From: Phytohabitans aurantiacus
GTDB taxonomy: Bacteria; Actinomycetota; Actinomycetes; Mycobacteriales; Micromonosporaceae
Length of the DNA: 64,000 nt
Direction: 5' to 3'
NCBI RefSeq assembly: GCF_027923225.1
Contig: NZ_BSDI01000020.1
Location: forward strand, 60,103-124,102
Numbering within the stretch: the first letter of the stretch is position 1; each line of letters begins with the position of its first letter. Positions 8,365-15,792 of the stretch are shown here, one piece after another. The position numbers and the translations under genes are program-made. The notes beneath the pieces are model-generated. The model saw nothing but the letters and a program-made list of their open reading frames with translations, was not told the origin of the DNA and did no database searches.

Positions 8365-9655
8365 GATCTCCTCCGTCGAGGCACCTGTACTGCCAGCGTT
8401 CGACCGGGTCGCGCCCCACGTCGTCGATGACCGGGAGACCTCGCTGCCAGAAATTACGGGGACACGGCATGCAGGTCGTCAGCTCGCAGGACTCACAGAC
8501 GATGCGGCCGGTGGCGTAGCAATCGCGTCGCCGGTAGCGGAGGTACAGGCGATTGGCGCACGTGGCGTTGTCGCAGACGTACGGAATGAGCAGGCCACTT
8601 CGGTAGGCGGTCAAGAGGACCACGCCACTGATCAGCAGCAGTACGCCAATGGCAGCGAAGCACCACGGCAAGGGTGATAGATGTTCCGGTACCTCGGACG
8701 AGCCGAAGTTGGACGCGAGGCTGAGGTAGGCGGCGCCCGTGATCCCGGCGACGCCGGCCACGATAGCTATCAGGGTGACGGCGAAGCCGAGGTCGCGCCG
8801 TCTGGCGTACAGCGAATGCCGGTCGTGGGCAACGATTTCCGCGAACGCGGTTACCGTGGGAATCGCCAGCCCACCCAGCATCGCCAGGTACTGGGCCAAC
8901 TCCGGTTCGGTGCCGGCGACCACCGCTTGCGCCATGAGCCAGGCGGCGAGGAACCCCAGGCCCGCGAAGACCAGACTGGACGCCGATCGGAGCAGGGCGG
9001 TCGACGGGTCGCGGACGAATCCATAGAGGAGCTCCATCATTCGTGTATCCGCGTACAGGATCAGGGTCCTCAGTCCGTCTGCCGCCGGGCGACTCGGGAA
9101 AGCCATCGCGTAGTTGCCCTTGGTGAAGCATGTTATGGAGCCAGCGGACCGGTGGAGCACAAGGCGTGTGCGGTGCCGAAACCCGTCGTGCCAACGGATT
9201 CTCAGGCCGCAGGCCGCCCGGTTCACCGGCGTTCTCTCCGGCATGGGCATCATGAGATCGGTCGCCTCGATCTCGACGCGAACACAGCCCACCCGGTCCC
9301 TGGGCGGGGCGTCGAACCGTACCGAGAGCTCGATGCCCGCATCTGTGTGGCGTAACTCGGGATCGGCGAGGTTCTCCGAGTAGCTGACGATCCGCAGTGT
9401 CATCGGGGTTGTGTCGCCGGTGCCGATGGTCAACGGATCACCGTGCCGCCATGTCGACTGCAGTACGCAGACCGCGACCCGTTCGCCCTGCTCTGGCGTG
9501 CAGTTCACGGGAGTGACGAGGGTGAGCGTCGATATGCCGCCGAAGGCCCGGAGATCCAGGATCGCCTCGTTGCAGACCTCCCACGCCGGGCTCAACCGGG
9601 ACAGCCGCCGGTAGTACAGCTCGAACCCGGATGCGTGTGGCCTCCTTGTCGGCAA
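8339..9655 (-). CDS. unknown four-helix membrane protein with C-terminal Cys-rich (zinc-ribbon-like) tail
   Basis: I do not recognise this family. The first half is a soluble, strand-rich region. Four hydrophobic helices follow (centred on LVFAGLGFLAAWLMAQAVVA, AMLGGLAIPTVTAFAEIV, FAVTLIAIVAGVAGITGAAY and WCFAAIGVLLLISGVVLLTA). A tail of about 80 residues then carries many Cys in the pattern CDNATC, CESC and CMPC, which could bind zinc. I chose the TTG at 9655 because GGGGAGG stands five bases before it; an ATG at 9724 is the alternative (461 residues) but has no visible ribosome site. It is first in an overlapping three-gene unit with a methyltransferase and an inositol-phosphatase-like protein. 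Confidence 0.75.
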   Translation of the reverse strand: MPTRRPHASGFELYYRRLSRLSPAWEVCNEAILDLRAFGGISTLTLVTPVNCTPEQGERVAVCVLQSTWRHGDPLTIGTGDTTPMTLRIVSYSENLADPELRHTDAGIELSVRFDAPPRDRVGCVRVEIEATDLMMPMPERTPVNRAACGLRIRWHDGFRHRTRLVLHRSAGSITCFTKGNYAMAFPSRPAADGLRTLILYADTRMMELLYGFVRDPSTALLRSASSLVFAGLGFLAAWLMAQAVVAGTEPELAQYLAMLGGLAIPTVTAFAEIVAHDRHSLYARRRDLGFAVTLIAIVAGVAGITGAAYLSLASNFGSSEVPEHLSPLPWCFAAIGVLLLISGVVLLTAYRSGLLIPYVCDNATCANRLYLRYRRRDCYATGRIVCESCELTTCMPCPRNFWQRGLPVIDDVGRDPVERWQYRCLDGGDRAQAGDPR

Positions 9656-9752
9656 CGGGACCTCCCCGCGGTGTGCGGCGCTGTGCGTAAACCGCGCGCC
9701 GTTACCGCCAGGTTGGCATGGCATCGCAACCGGAAGCCGAAGACAGGTGGCG

Positions 9753-11756
9753 CTACGGGGCGACGGGGATCTGGGCTCCATTTCGGAGGAAGACCGGGAT
9801 GCGGCCGAGCGGCGCGTCGGCTTCGAGCGTCGATCCACCGGGGTGGCGGGCGCCGCTCCACGGGTCGACCCAGTCGGCGCCGGCTGGCAGGTACACGGAC
9901 CGAGAGCGGGACCGGTATTCCGTGATCGGCGCGACCAGCACGTCCGGTCCGAGCAGGAACTGGTCTTCGATCTCCCACGCGCGCGGGTCGTCTGGGAAGT
10001 CGACGAAGAGCGGTCGCATCGGTGGCACGCCGGTTTCGTGCGCCACTGTCAGTTGCGCCGCCAGGTAGGGGCGCAGTCGCTCGCGAAGCTCCAGTGTCGC
10101 CGTGATGTGTTCGTACGCCTCGTCGCCGAAGGACCAGACCTCGTTGGGTCCGCCGGTCATGTCGGGCCCGAACGGCTTCTTGGGATCACGGTATCCGTGG
10201 AGCCGGAACAGCGGGCAGAACGCGTTGAACTGGAACCACCGCACGATCAGCTCGCGGAACTCGGGATCGTCGGGGTCGCCGCCGTGGAACCCGCCGATGT
10301 CGGTGGTCCACCACGGGACGCCGGACATGGCCACGTTGAGGCCGGCGCGCACCTGGCGCCGCAGCGAGTCGAACGTCGCGGCGATGTCACCCGACCACAG
10401 CGCCGCCCCGTATCGCTGGCCACCAGCCCAACCGGAGCGGCAGAGCAGTACCAACTCGTCGTCGCCCTCGGCCGCGAAGCCTTCCGCGAAGGTCCGCGCG
10501 CTCTCGCGTGAGTAGAGGTTGAAGACCTCGTTGCCCGGCCCGGCGTGGAAGGCGAGGTTTCCCGGGTGGTTCGGGCGGACCTCGGGCTCGCACGCGTCTA
10601 TCCAGAACGCTTTCACGCCGAGGTTGTAGTAGTTCTCCCTGACGCGCGACCAGACGAACTCGCGGGCTCGCGGGTTGGTGCTGTCGTAGAACGCCACCGG
10701 CATCTCGACCTCGAAGCCCTTGTCTTTCCACGGCGCGTGGTGCGCGACGCCGCTCTCGGTGCCGACGAGCAGCCCCTCGGCCTCCATCTGCCGGTAGTTC
10801 TCGCTGTAGGGGCTCACCGTCGGCCAGATCGACACCATGAGTCGGACGCCGAGGTCGGCCAGCTCCTTGACCATGCCGGCCGGGTCGGGCCACTCGGCCG
10901 GGTCGAACTTCCAGTCGCCGAGGTGGGTCCAGTGGAAGAAGTCCGTGATGATGACCGACATGGGCAGGCCGCGCCGCTTGTGCTCGCGGACCACCGACAT
11001 CAGCTCTTCCTGGGTGCGGTAGCGCAGCTTGCACTGCCAGAACCCGGTGGCCCAGTCGGGCAGCAGCGGCGGGTGGCCGGTGGCGTCGGCGTACCGGGAG
11101 AGGATCTGCGCCGGTCCGCTGCCGGTGGTCACCCAGTAGTCGATCTGGCGGGCGCCGTCGGCGACCCAACGGGTGCCGTTGTCGGCGAACTCGACCCGGC
11201 CGACCGCTGGCATGTTCCACAGCAGGCCGTAGCCCCGGCTGGACACCAGGAACGGGATGCTGATCTCGGCATTGCGCTGCACGAGATCCAGCACCAGGCC
11301 CTTCTGGTCGAGCCGGCCATGGGTGTGCTGCCCGAGCCCGTAGAGCCGCTCGCCGTCGTATGCCCGGAAGCGCTGCTCCAACCGGTGAAAGCCGTTGCCG
11401 TGCGGCTGGAAGAGCCGCGGCCCCGGCCACCAGAAGTGCGCCCTTTCCTCGGCGAGAAGCTCCTCGCCGGTCGAGGTCCGCCGGAACACGACCTCGGCCT
11501 CCGACTCCGCCTCGCCCGGATCGATGTGTACCGCCACCGTGAGGTCGCCGTTGACGAGGGTGGCCCGGTCGCCGTCGATGGTGATTTCGGCTGCCGGGTC
11601 GGGGGCCGACGCGAGCAGCGCACCCGGTATGTCGTCGCGGATGCGCCCGAGCGCCACCCGGACCCGCACGCTGTCGGTGCCCCACGGCTCGATCCGCAGC
11701 AGTTGCCGGTGCGACGACACCTCGAGGCCGTTTTCCACGCTGCGGATGGCGGTCAT
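9753..11756 (-). CDS. GH31 alpha-glycosidase (alpha-xylosidase/alpha-glucosidase type)
   Basis: The 667-residue enzyme is a cytoplasmic GH31 retaining alpha-glycosidase. The nucleophile is Asp387 in FWIDACEPE and the acid/base is Asp457 in ALWSGDIAATF. Other family blocks are visible: GFWQCKLRYRTQEE, SVIITDFFHWT and FRLHGYRDP. The WIDACEPE block and the WQCKLRY block resemble YicI-type alpha-xylosidases more than maltases, but the substrate is not proved. The start ATG at 11756 follows GGGAG; an in-frame extension upstream would run through the operator and is unlikely. There is no sugar importer beside it. A perfect LacI-type palindrome lies 33 bp upstream, so expression is probably induced by a sugar. 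Confidence 0.92.
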   Translation of the reverse strand: MTAIRSVENGLEVSSHRQLLRIEPWGTDSVRVRVALGRIRDDIPGALLASAPDPAAEITIDGDRATLVNGDLTVAVHIDPGEAESEAEVVFRRTSTGEELLAEERAHFWWPGPRLFQPHGNGFHRLEQRFRAYDGERLYGLGQHTHGRLDQKGLVLDLVQRNAEISIPFLVSSRGYGLLWNMPAVGRVEFADNGTRWVADGARQIDYWVTTGSGPAQILSRYADATGHPPLLPDWATGFWQCKLRYRTQEELMSVVREHKRRGLPMSVIITDFFHWTHLGDWKFDPAEWPDPAGMVKELADLGVRLMVSIWPTVSPYSENYRQMEAEGLLVGTESGVAHHAPWKDKGFEVEMPVAFYDSTNPRAREFVWSRVRENYYNLGVKAFWIDACEPEVRPNHPGNLAFHAGPGNEVFNLYSRESARTFAEGFAAEGDDELVLLCRSGWAGGQRYGAALWSGDIAATFDSLRRQVRAGLNVAMSGVPWWTTDIGGFHGGDPDDPEFRELIVRWFQFNAFCPLFRLHGYRDPKKPFGPDMTGGPNEVWSFGDEAYEHITATLELRERLRPYLAAQLTVAHETGVPPMRPLFVDFPDDPRAWEIEDQFLLGPDVLVAPITEYRSRSRSVYLPAGADWVDPWSGARHPGGSTLEADAPLGRIPVFLRNGAQIPVAP

Positions 11757-11788
11757 GCGCGGGCTCCCTATATCGATAACCGTGCTAG

Positions 11789-11802
11789 TCGAAGCGCTTC
11801 GA
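11789..11802. promoter_or_regulatory. perfect LacI/GalR-family operator palindrome upstream of the GH31 gene
   Basis: TCGAAGCGCTTCGA is a 14-bp perfect palindrome with the central CG step usual for LacI-family operators (GAAGCGCTTC core). It is 33-46 bp upstream of the GH31 start codon, where a repressor would cover the promoter. No LacI-family gene is present in the window, so the repressor is encoded elsewhere. Confidence 0.75.
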
Positions 11803-11891
11803 TCACGGTAGTTCACCGACTGCGCGCACGGCAACCCTCCCGCATGACCACGGCGCCCCTCCCGAAGGAAAGGCGCCGTGACCGTGGGCGG

Positions 11892-12257
11892 CTATGCCAG
11901 AGTGGAGCTTCGGCGCTCGGCGTCGGCTTCGACGATCTCGATCTGGTCCTCGTTGTCGCGCGTGATCGCGTTGCGTGCCGCCGTGCCGGCGGCCCAGCCG
12001 ATCGCGGCACCGACCAGCCCGGCGCCGAGAATCAGCAGCCAGGGGCGGTGCGGGCGCCGGCCTGCGAGCGCGTCGAACGCGTCGCTGGCCCGTCGCCATG
12101 CCTCGTCTCGGGCGGAGCCCACCTTGTCTTCCGCGCCGCCAGCCGCCGACCGGGCCGTATCGCCCGCCGACTCGACGGCGGAAACCAGGTGGTCCCAGGC
12201 TTGCGTGGCGATCCGCTCGGCACGCCCACGCCGATCTGTCCAAGGTGTACTGAGCAT
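11892..12257 (-). CDS. small DUF883-like membrane protein
   Basis: The 121-residue protein has an amphipathic, Ala/Arg/Asp-rich helical N-terminal half and one strong C-terminal hydrophobic helix with glycine zippers (LLILGAGLVGAAIGWAAGTAA, about residues 74-94), followed by an acidic tail. This layout matches DUF883/YqjD-like and similar stress-related membrane anchors. The start ATG follows GGAGGTAGGAA, a strong ribosome site. The gene faces away from the STAS gene; the 350-bp region between them holds two inverted repeats. Confidence 0.75.
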   Translation of the reverse strand: MLSTPWTDRRGRAERIATQAWDHLVSAVESAGDTARSAAGGAEDKVGSARDEAWRRASDAFDALAGRRPHRPWLLILGAGLVGAAIGWAAGTAARNAITRDNEDQIEIVEADAERRSSTLA

Positions 12258-12321
12258 TTCCTACCTCCTACGGGGCACCCTTGTGGATGGGTTCCCGCTG
12301 GCTCCCGGCGTGAAACCTTGT

Positions 12322-12346
12322 CGATCTTGTGGCACTCTCAAGATCG
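12322..12346. repeat. inverted repeat CGATCTTG-N9-CAAGATCG
   Basis: Two perfect 8-bp arms (12322-12329 and 12339-12346) separated by 9 bases lie between the divergent membrane-protein gene and the STAS gene. It may be a protein-binding site or a hairpin. It has no U tract on either strand, so a terminator role is unlikely. Confidence 0.5.
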
Positions 12347-12413
12347 GAGTGTGACGTTTTTCGCCCGGCGCGGAATCGCCGCGCGCGACCGGGAAACCCC
12401 TGGCCACGGGCCG

Positions 12414-12451
12414 GTACCCTGGTGGTTTAGAACCAAGGGGTACGTGGGTAG
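12414..12451 (+). promoter_or_regulatory. imperfect palindrome with possible stress-sigma promoter
   Basis: GTACCC...TGGTT and AACCAAGGGGTAC form an imperfect palindrome at 12414-12443. On the + strand GTTT (12425-12428) and GGGTAG (12446-12451) are separated by 17 bases, close to the GTTT/GGGTA pattern of SigB/SigF-like stress sigma factors. A start near 12457 would give an almost leaderless transcript into the 53-codon frame and the STAS gene. The spacing is slightly long, so this is only a candidate. Confidence 0.35.
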
Positions 12452-12453
12452 TT

Positions 12454-12615
12454 ATGATGCGGTTGTTCCGGTATGGGTGGATCTGGCAGGGTGGGCTTGC
12501 GCAGATTGCTCCCTCTGGGGACTGGCGGCTGACGATGCGGAGGAATACGCTCGGTCGCGGCCCGCGTACTGACGAGGCGCCTGGTGGTTCCGGGCGAGTG
12601 GAGGTGCTCGCGTGA
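12454..12615 (+). CDS. possible 53-residue leader ORF before the STAS gene
   Basis: An ATG-started frame runs for 53 codons and ends in a TGA that overlaps the GTG start of the STAS gene (GTGA). The product begins MMRLFRYGWIWQGG and is basic and Gly-rich, with no recognised domain. The stop/start overlap argues for translational coupling, but no ribosome site is visible before the ATG and the frame may be chance. If the promoter candidate at 12425-12451 is right, it would be translated from a leaderless or nearly leaderless message. Confidence 0.3.
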   Translation: MMRLFRYGWIWQGGLAQIAPSGDWRLTMRRNTLGRGPRTDEAPGGSGRVEVLA

Positions 12616-12983
12616 GCCTGTCGATCCTGACATCGGCCATGCCTGACGGCGTGGTGGAGATCGCCCCTCGCGGCGAGATCGATGTGGACACGGCGCACGA
12701 AGTGCGCGAAGCGGTAGCGGCGGTGCTGACAAAGAGCCGCCCCGCCCGCATCCAGCTCAACATGCGGCTGGTCAGTTTCATCGACTCGGTGGGCATCAGC
12801 GCGATGGTCGCCGGGTTCCAGACAGCCGAGGTCAGCGGCGTCAAGCTGGTCGTCACCGAGCCGAGCCGGTTTGTCCACCGGCAGCTCTGGGTCACCGGGC
12901 TGCTCGGCCTCTTCGGGGCACCCGAGCCGTACTACGCGGGGTCGGCCGCGGGCACGCCGGAGGTCCAGTCGGCCGGCGGCTGA
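12612..12983 (+). CDS. STAS-domain anti-sigma-factor antagonist
   Basis: This 123-residue protein is a single STAS domain of the SpoIIAA/RsbV type. The phosphorylation site region reads FIDSVGISAMV with Ser59 as the likely phosphoacceptor. Such proteins release a sigma factor by binding its anti-sigma kinase when unphosphorylated. The GTG start at 12612 follows GGAGG. No anti-sigma kinase or sigma gene is adjacent; instead a Hanks-type Ser/Thr kinase starts 41 bp downstream on the same strand, suggesting that this kinase and the STAS protein act in one signalling route (inference). Confidence 0.9.
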   Translation: MSLSILTSAMPDGVVEIAPRGEIDVDTAHEVREAVAAVLTKSRPARIQLNMRLVSFIDSVGISAMVAGFQTAEVSGVKLVVTEPSRFVHRQLWVTGLLGLFGAPEPYYAGSAAGTPEVQSAGG

Positions 12984-13024
12984 CCCTTGTTTTTCACCCG
13001 TCCTGTGCGGAATAGTCCGTTAGC

Positions 13025-13912
13025 GTGACATCGCTCCCGCTGGGCACCGCACTTCTCGGGCGATACGTCATCCTCGGCGCCATCGGCCACGGTGGAGTCT
13101 CCACGGTGTACGAGGCGATCGACGTGGTCGCGCCGCGGCGGCTTGCCATCAAAGCGCTGGCCGCCGCGCACGCCGCTGACTCATGGGCGCGTGACGGTGT
13201 CCGGCGCGAAGCCCTGATCATCGACCGGTTGCGCCATCCGAGCGTGCCCCGCGTCTACGGATACGGCGACGCGCCACTGCCTGACGGCACCGTCCTGCCG
13301 TACGTGGTGATGGAGTTGCTCACCGGCGTCAGCCTGGCCACCAGGCTCGCCGGCGGCGCGATGCCGTGGACAGAAGCGGTGCCGGTGGCAGCCGCGGTCG
13401 CCGACGTGCTCGCCGTCGCGCATCGGCGCGGGCTCGTGCACCGCGACCTGAGCGCCGCCAACGTCATGCTGACCGCAGACGGGATAAAGATCGTCGACTT
13501 CGGTCTGGCGACCACTGTGGAGCGCAAGCGCACGATACCCGGAAAGCCGCGACTGACCCGCAACGCCGTGCCTCGCCGGCAGCCCATCCTGCCCGCGCAC
13601 CGGCTCACCACCGCGGCTCAGCCCGCCGACGACGTGTACTCCCTGGGTGTCCTGCTCTATCAGATGGTGACCGGCGGATCACCGTACCCGAATGCCCTAC
13701 CCGGCACCGATTTCACCACGCCGCACTTTCGTTGCATGGCGCCCACGCCGGTGCTCGCCGTCGCGGGATTGCCCCGCGAGGTGGCCGAGATCTGCCGTGC
13801 CTGCATGGCCAAGCGTCCCGCCGACCGGCCCAGCGGCCGCGACGTTGCCCTCTCGCTCTGGGGCCTGACTACCCGTGCCAGTCCGGCAGCTCCACATCGG
13901 ACACTTCGCTGA
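13025..13912 (+). CDS. Hanks-type Ser/Thr protein kinase with altered catalytic loop
   Basis: The 295-residue protein is a bare kinase domain with no membrane span or sensor domain. The glycine loop GHGGVS (21-26), ATP-binding Lys43 in LAIKAL and DFG at 158-160 are present. The catalytic loop reads HRDLSAAN (139-146): Asp141 and Asn146 are kept, but the Lys-Pro of the usual HRDLKPxN is replaced by Ser-Ala. Lys at this place contacts the gamma phosphate, so activity may be reduced or the protein may be a pseudokinase. The GTG start is at 13025. The 3' end overlaps the convergent surE gene by 44 bp. Confidence 0.88.
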   Translation: MTSLPLGTALLGRYVILGAIGHGGVSTVYEAIDVVAPRRLAIKALAAAHAADSWARDGVRREALIIDRLRHPSVPRVYGYGDAPLPDGTVLPYVVMELLTGVSLATRLAGGAMPWTEAVPVAAAVADVLAVAHRRGLVHRDLSAANVMLTADGIKIVDFGLATTVERKRTIPGKPRLTRNAVPRRQPILPAHRLTTAAQPADDVYSLGVLLYQMVTGGSPYPNALPGTDFTTPHFRCMAPTPVLAVAGLPREVAEICRACMAKRPADRPSGRDVALSLWGLTTRASPAAPHRTLR

Positions 13913-14672
13913 CGGCTCGGATGGCGCTCACGGTGGCGAACCCCTCGGCCAGGAGCGCCAGATCGGTGCCGGGCTCCAGGCTGGCGCCCGACTCTTCGAG
14001 CGACGTGCGCACGAAGCCCTGCCCCGCCTCGGCGACGGTGATCTGCACCTGACCGAAGCGCGACAGCCGTGCCCGCCGTATCCCTTTGACGCGCTCGGGT
14101 GGCGCGTCCGGGACGTTGAGGTTGAGAACAGTTCCCACCGGCGCGTCGACGAGCGTCTTCAGCATGTCGGCGGCGTACTGGGCTGCCGTCGCCCAGTGCC
14201 GTGCCTCGTCGCGGCTGCCGGGCCTGAGCATGGCACCGCCGGTCTCCACGGCTCCGGGGGTGAGTATGTCGAGCGATACGGCCATCGTGCGGCAGCCATA
14301 GGCGGCGGCGGTGAACGCGGCACCCACCGTGCCCGAGTGCAGCACCGCGAGGCCGGCGTTGGCGCCCCGGTTGATGCCGGAGAGCAACAGGTCGGGCGGC
14401 GGCCCGAACGCGCCGCGCGTGGCGAGCAGCGCGATGAACGCCGGCGAGCTGGCCACGCTGTACGACTCGACACCGGAGAGGCCATCGAGGGGCTGCTCGG
14501 TGACGATGATGCGCCCATCCTTCTCGACCGCGCGGAGCGCGGCACTCATGCCGCTCGCCTCATTGCCGGGCGCCGCCACGACGACCTCGTGCCCGCTGTC
14601 GGACGCGACGCGCGCCAGCCACCGGATCCCGGGCGCCGCGATGCCGTCGTCGTTGGTCACCAGTACCCTCAT
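13869..14672 (-). CDS. surE: 5'/3'-nucleotidase SurE
   Basis: This 267-residue metal-dependent phosphatase removes phosphate from nucleoside 5'- and 3'-monophosphates. The SurE metal site is complete: Asn7-Asp8-Asp9 in TNDDG, Ser40 in NEASGMSAAL and Asn101 in LSGINRGANAG. Length and motif order are normal. Its ATG overlaps the stop of the upstream PfkB-family gene (ATGA), so the two are translated together. The 3' end runs 44 bp into the convergent kinase gene. Confidence 0.95.
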   Translation of the reverse strand: MRVLVTNDDGIAAPGIRWLARVASDSGHEVVVAAPGNEASGMSAALRAVEKDGRIIVTEQPLDGLSGVESYSVASSPAFIALLATRGAFGPPPDLLLSGINRGANAGLAVLHSGTVGAAFTAAAYGCRTMAVSLDILTPGAVETGGAMLRPGSRDEARHWATAAQYAADMLKTLVDAPVGTVLNLNVPDAPPERVKGIRRARLSRFGQVQITVAEAGQGFVRTSLEESGASLEPGTDLALLAEGFATVSAIRAVSEVSDVELPDWHG

Positions 14673-15661
14673 CGCGCCCTCACCCGTGTCGCCAGCTCGT
14701 CAGGGGTGGTCCGGCGCTGCCGCCCGCGACCCACCTCCTTCAGGTTGACACGCTTCAGATCGACGCGTTCAGCCATGCCTGCGATGGCGTCGGGGCGGCC
14801 GGTGCCGAGCCCGTGCCGGGTGACGTTGAGCGCGCCGGCCGCCGCGCCGGTGCGCACGGCCGCGAGCAGGTCGCCGTTCTTGGCCAGTACGGCCGCCACG
14901 CCGGCGGTCATCGAGTCGCCGGCGCCGCGCGGGTCGGCCGCCTCCAACTGGGGGATCTCGACCTCGAAGACGTCGTTTTCCAGCAGCGCCAGCGCCGGCT
15001 GGTCGGCACGGCTGATCAGGGCGGAGCGGGCGCCCTCATCCTGCAGGCGGTGCAGCGCCTCGATCAGATCGGGCACGCTGTCACTCGCGGCCCGCCCGTC
15101 GGATGTCAGCTCGTCGTGGCTGACCTTGACAAAGTACGGAGCCCCTTCGAGTACTGCCGACAGGTGTTCGCCGGAGAGGTCGGCGACCACCTTGACGCCG
15201 TTACGACCCAGATCGGTGGCCAGGCGCCGGTACACGTCGGGCGGGACGATGGCGGGATCGGTCGGCCGGCTCAGCACCGCCACCGCGGCACCGAGCCCTT
15301 CCGCCAGCGCGAGGTTGTACAACTCGTCAAGGTCGTGCCGGCCAAGTGGCGGCTCCGGTGCCTCCGCCACCTCCGTGCGGGAGCCGCCCCGCCGGTCGTG
15401 CACGTACCCGCCGCTGGCGGCCGCCCGCGTGGTCGCGTGCAGGTCGATGCCCTCGGCCGCGATCAGCGTGTCCAGTACCCGGCCGGTCTCGCCGCCCAGG
15501 CTCGCGCAGAGCGCCACCGGCACGCCCAGCGACGTGATCATCCGCGCCTGCCAGATGCCCTGGCCGCCCGGGTGAAGGTGTATCTCGACCGCGTCAGCCG
15601 GCTGCTCGATCGTTACCGTGAGCTGCGGCGCCGGCGCGAAGACCATCACGTGATCAGCCAT
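14669..15661 (-). CDS. PfkB-family carbohydrate kinase (1-phosphofructokinase-like)
   Basis: The 330-residue enzyme is a ribokinase/PfkB-fold sugar kinase. The second PfkB signature DPRGAGDSMTAG (243-254) contains the catalytic base Asp249. Near the N-terminus PGGQGIWQAR occupies the place of the PGGKGINVA block of 1-phosphofructokinases and tagatose-6-phosphate kinases, so the substrate is likely a phosphorylated or free sugar but the two changed residues leave it open. The ATG at 15661 starts a two-gene operon with surE. No fructose PTS genes are nearby, which argues against a classical fruK role. Confidence 0.85.
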   Translation of the reverse strand: MADHVMVFAPAPQLTVTIEQPADAVEIHLHPGGQGIWQARMITSLGVPVALCASLGGETGRVLDTLIAAEGIDLHATTRAAASGGYVHDRRGGSRTEVAEAPEPPLGRHDLDELYNLALAEGLGAAVAVLSRPTDPAIVPPDVYRRLATDLGRNGVKVVADLSGEHLSAVLEGAPYFVKVSHDELTSDGRAASDSVPDLIEALHRLQDEGARSALISRADQPALALLENDVFEVEIPQLEAADPRGAGDSMTAGVAAVLAKNGDLLAAVRTGAAAGALNVTRHGLGTGRPDAIAGMAERVDLKRVNLKEVGRGRQRRTTPDELATRVRAR

Positions 15662-15728
15662 GTCCGGAGTGTTCCCCGCCGGCGCGGGCCTATGCCTTAA
15701 CGCGCCTCACGCCATTGATGACGTCTTC

Positions 15729-15752
15729 TTGCAAATATTGCAGATCTTGCAA
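15729..15752 (+). promoter_or_regulatory. three TTGCA repeats at 9-bp steps upstream of the CBM2 gene
   Basis: TTGCAA (15729), TTGCAG (15738) and TTGCAA (15747) follow each other every 9 bp, 41-64 bp upstream of the start codon of the cellulose-binding protein. The first two boxes also form the palindrome TGCAA-N3-TTGCA. The spacing and place suit a transcription factor that controls this polysaccharide gene; which factor is unknown. Confidence 0.5.
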
Positions 15753-15792
15753 TGCTTTCATTCAGAGTTATCAATGAATAGGATGCCCATCC

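Noticed and set aside
10545..12572. Long open + strand frame opposite the GH31 gene
   Set aside because: It crosses the GH31 promoter, the operator and the next gene, and has no family-like motif.
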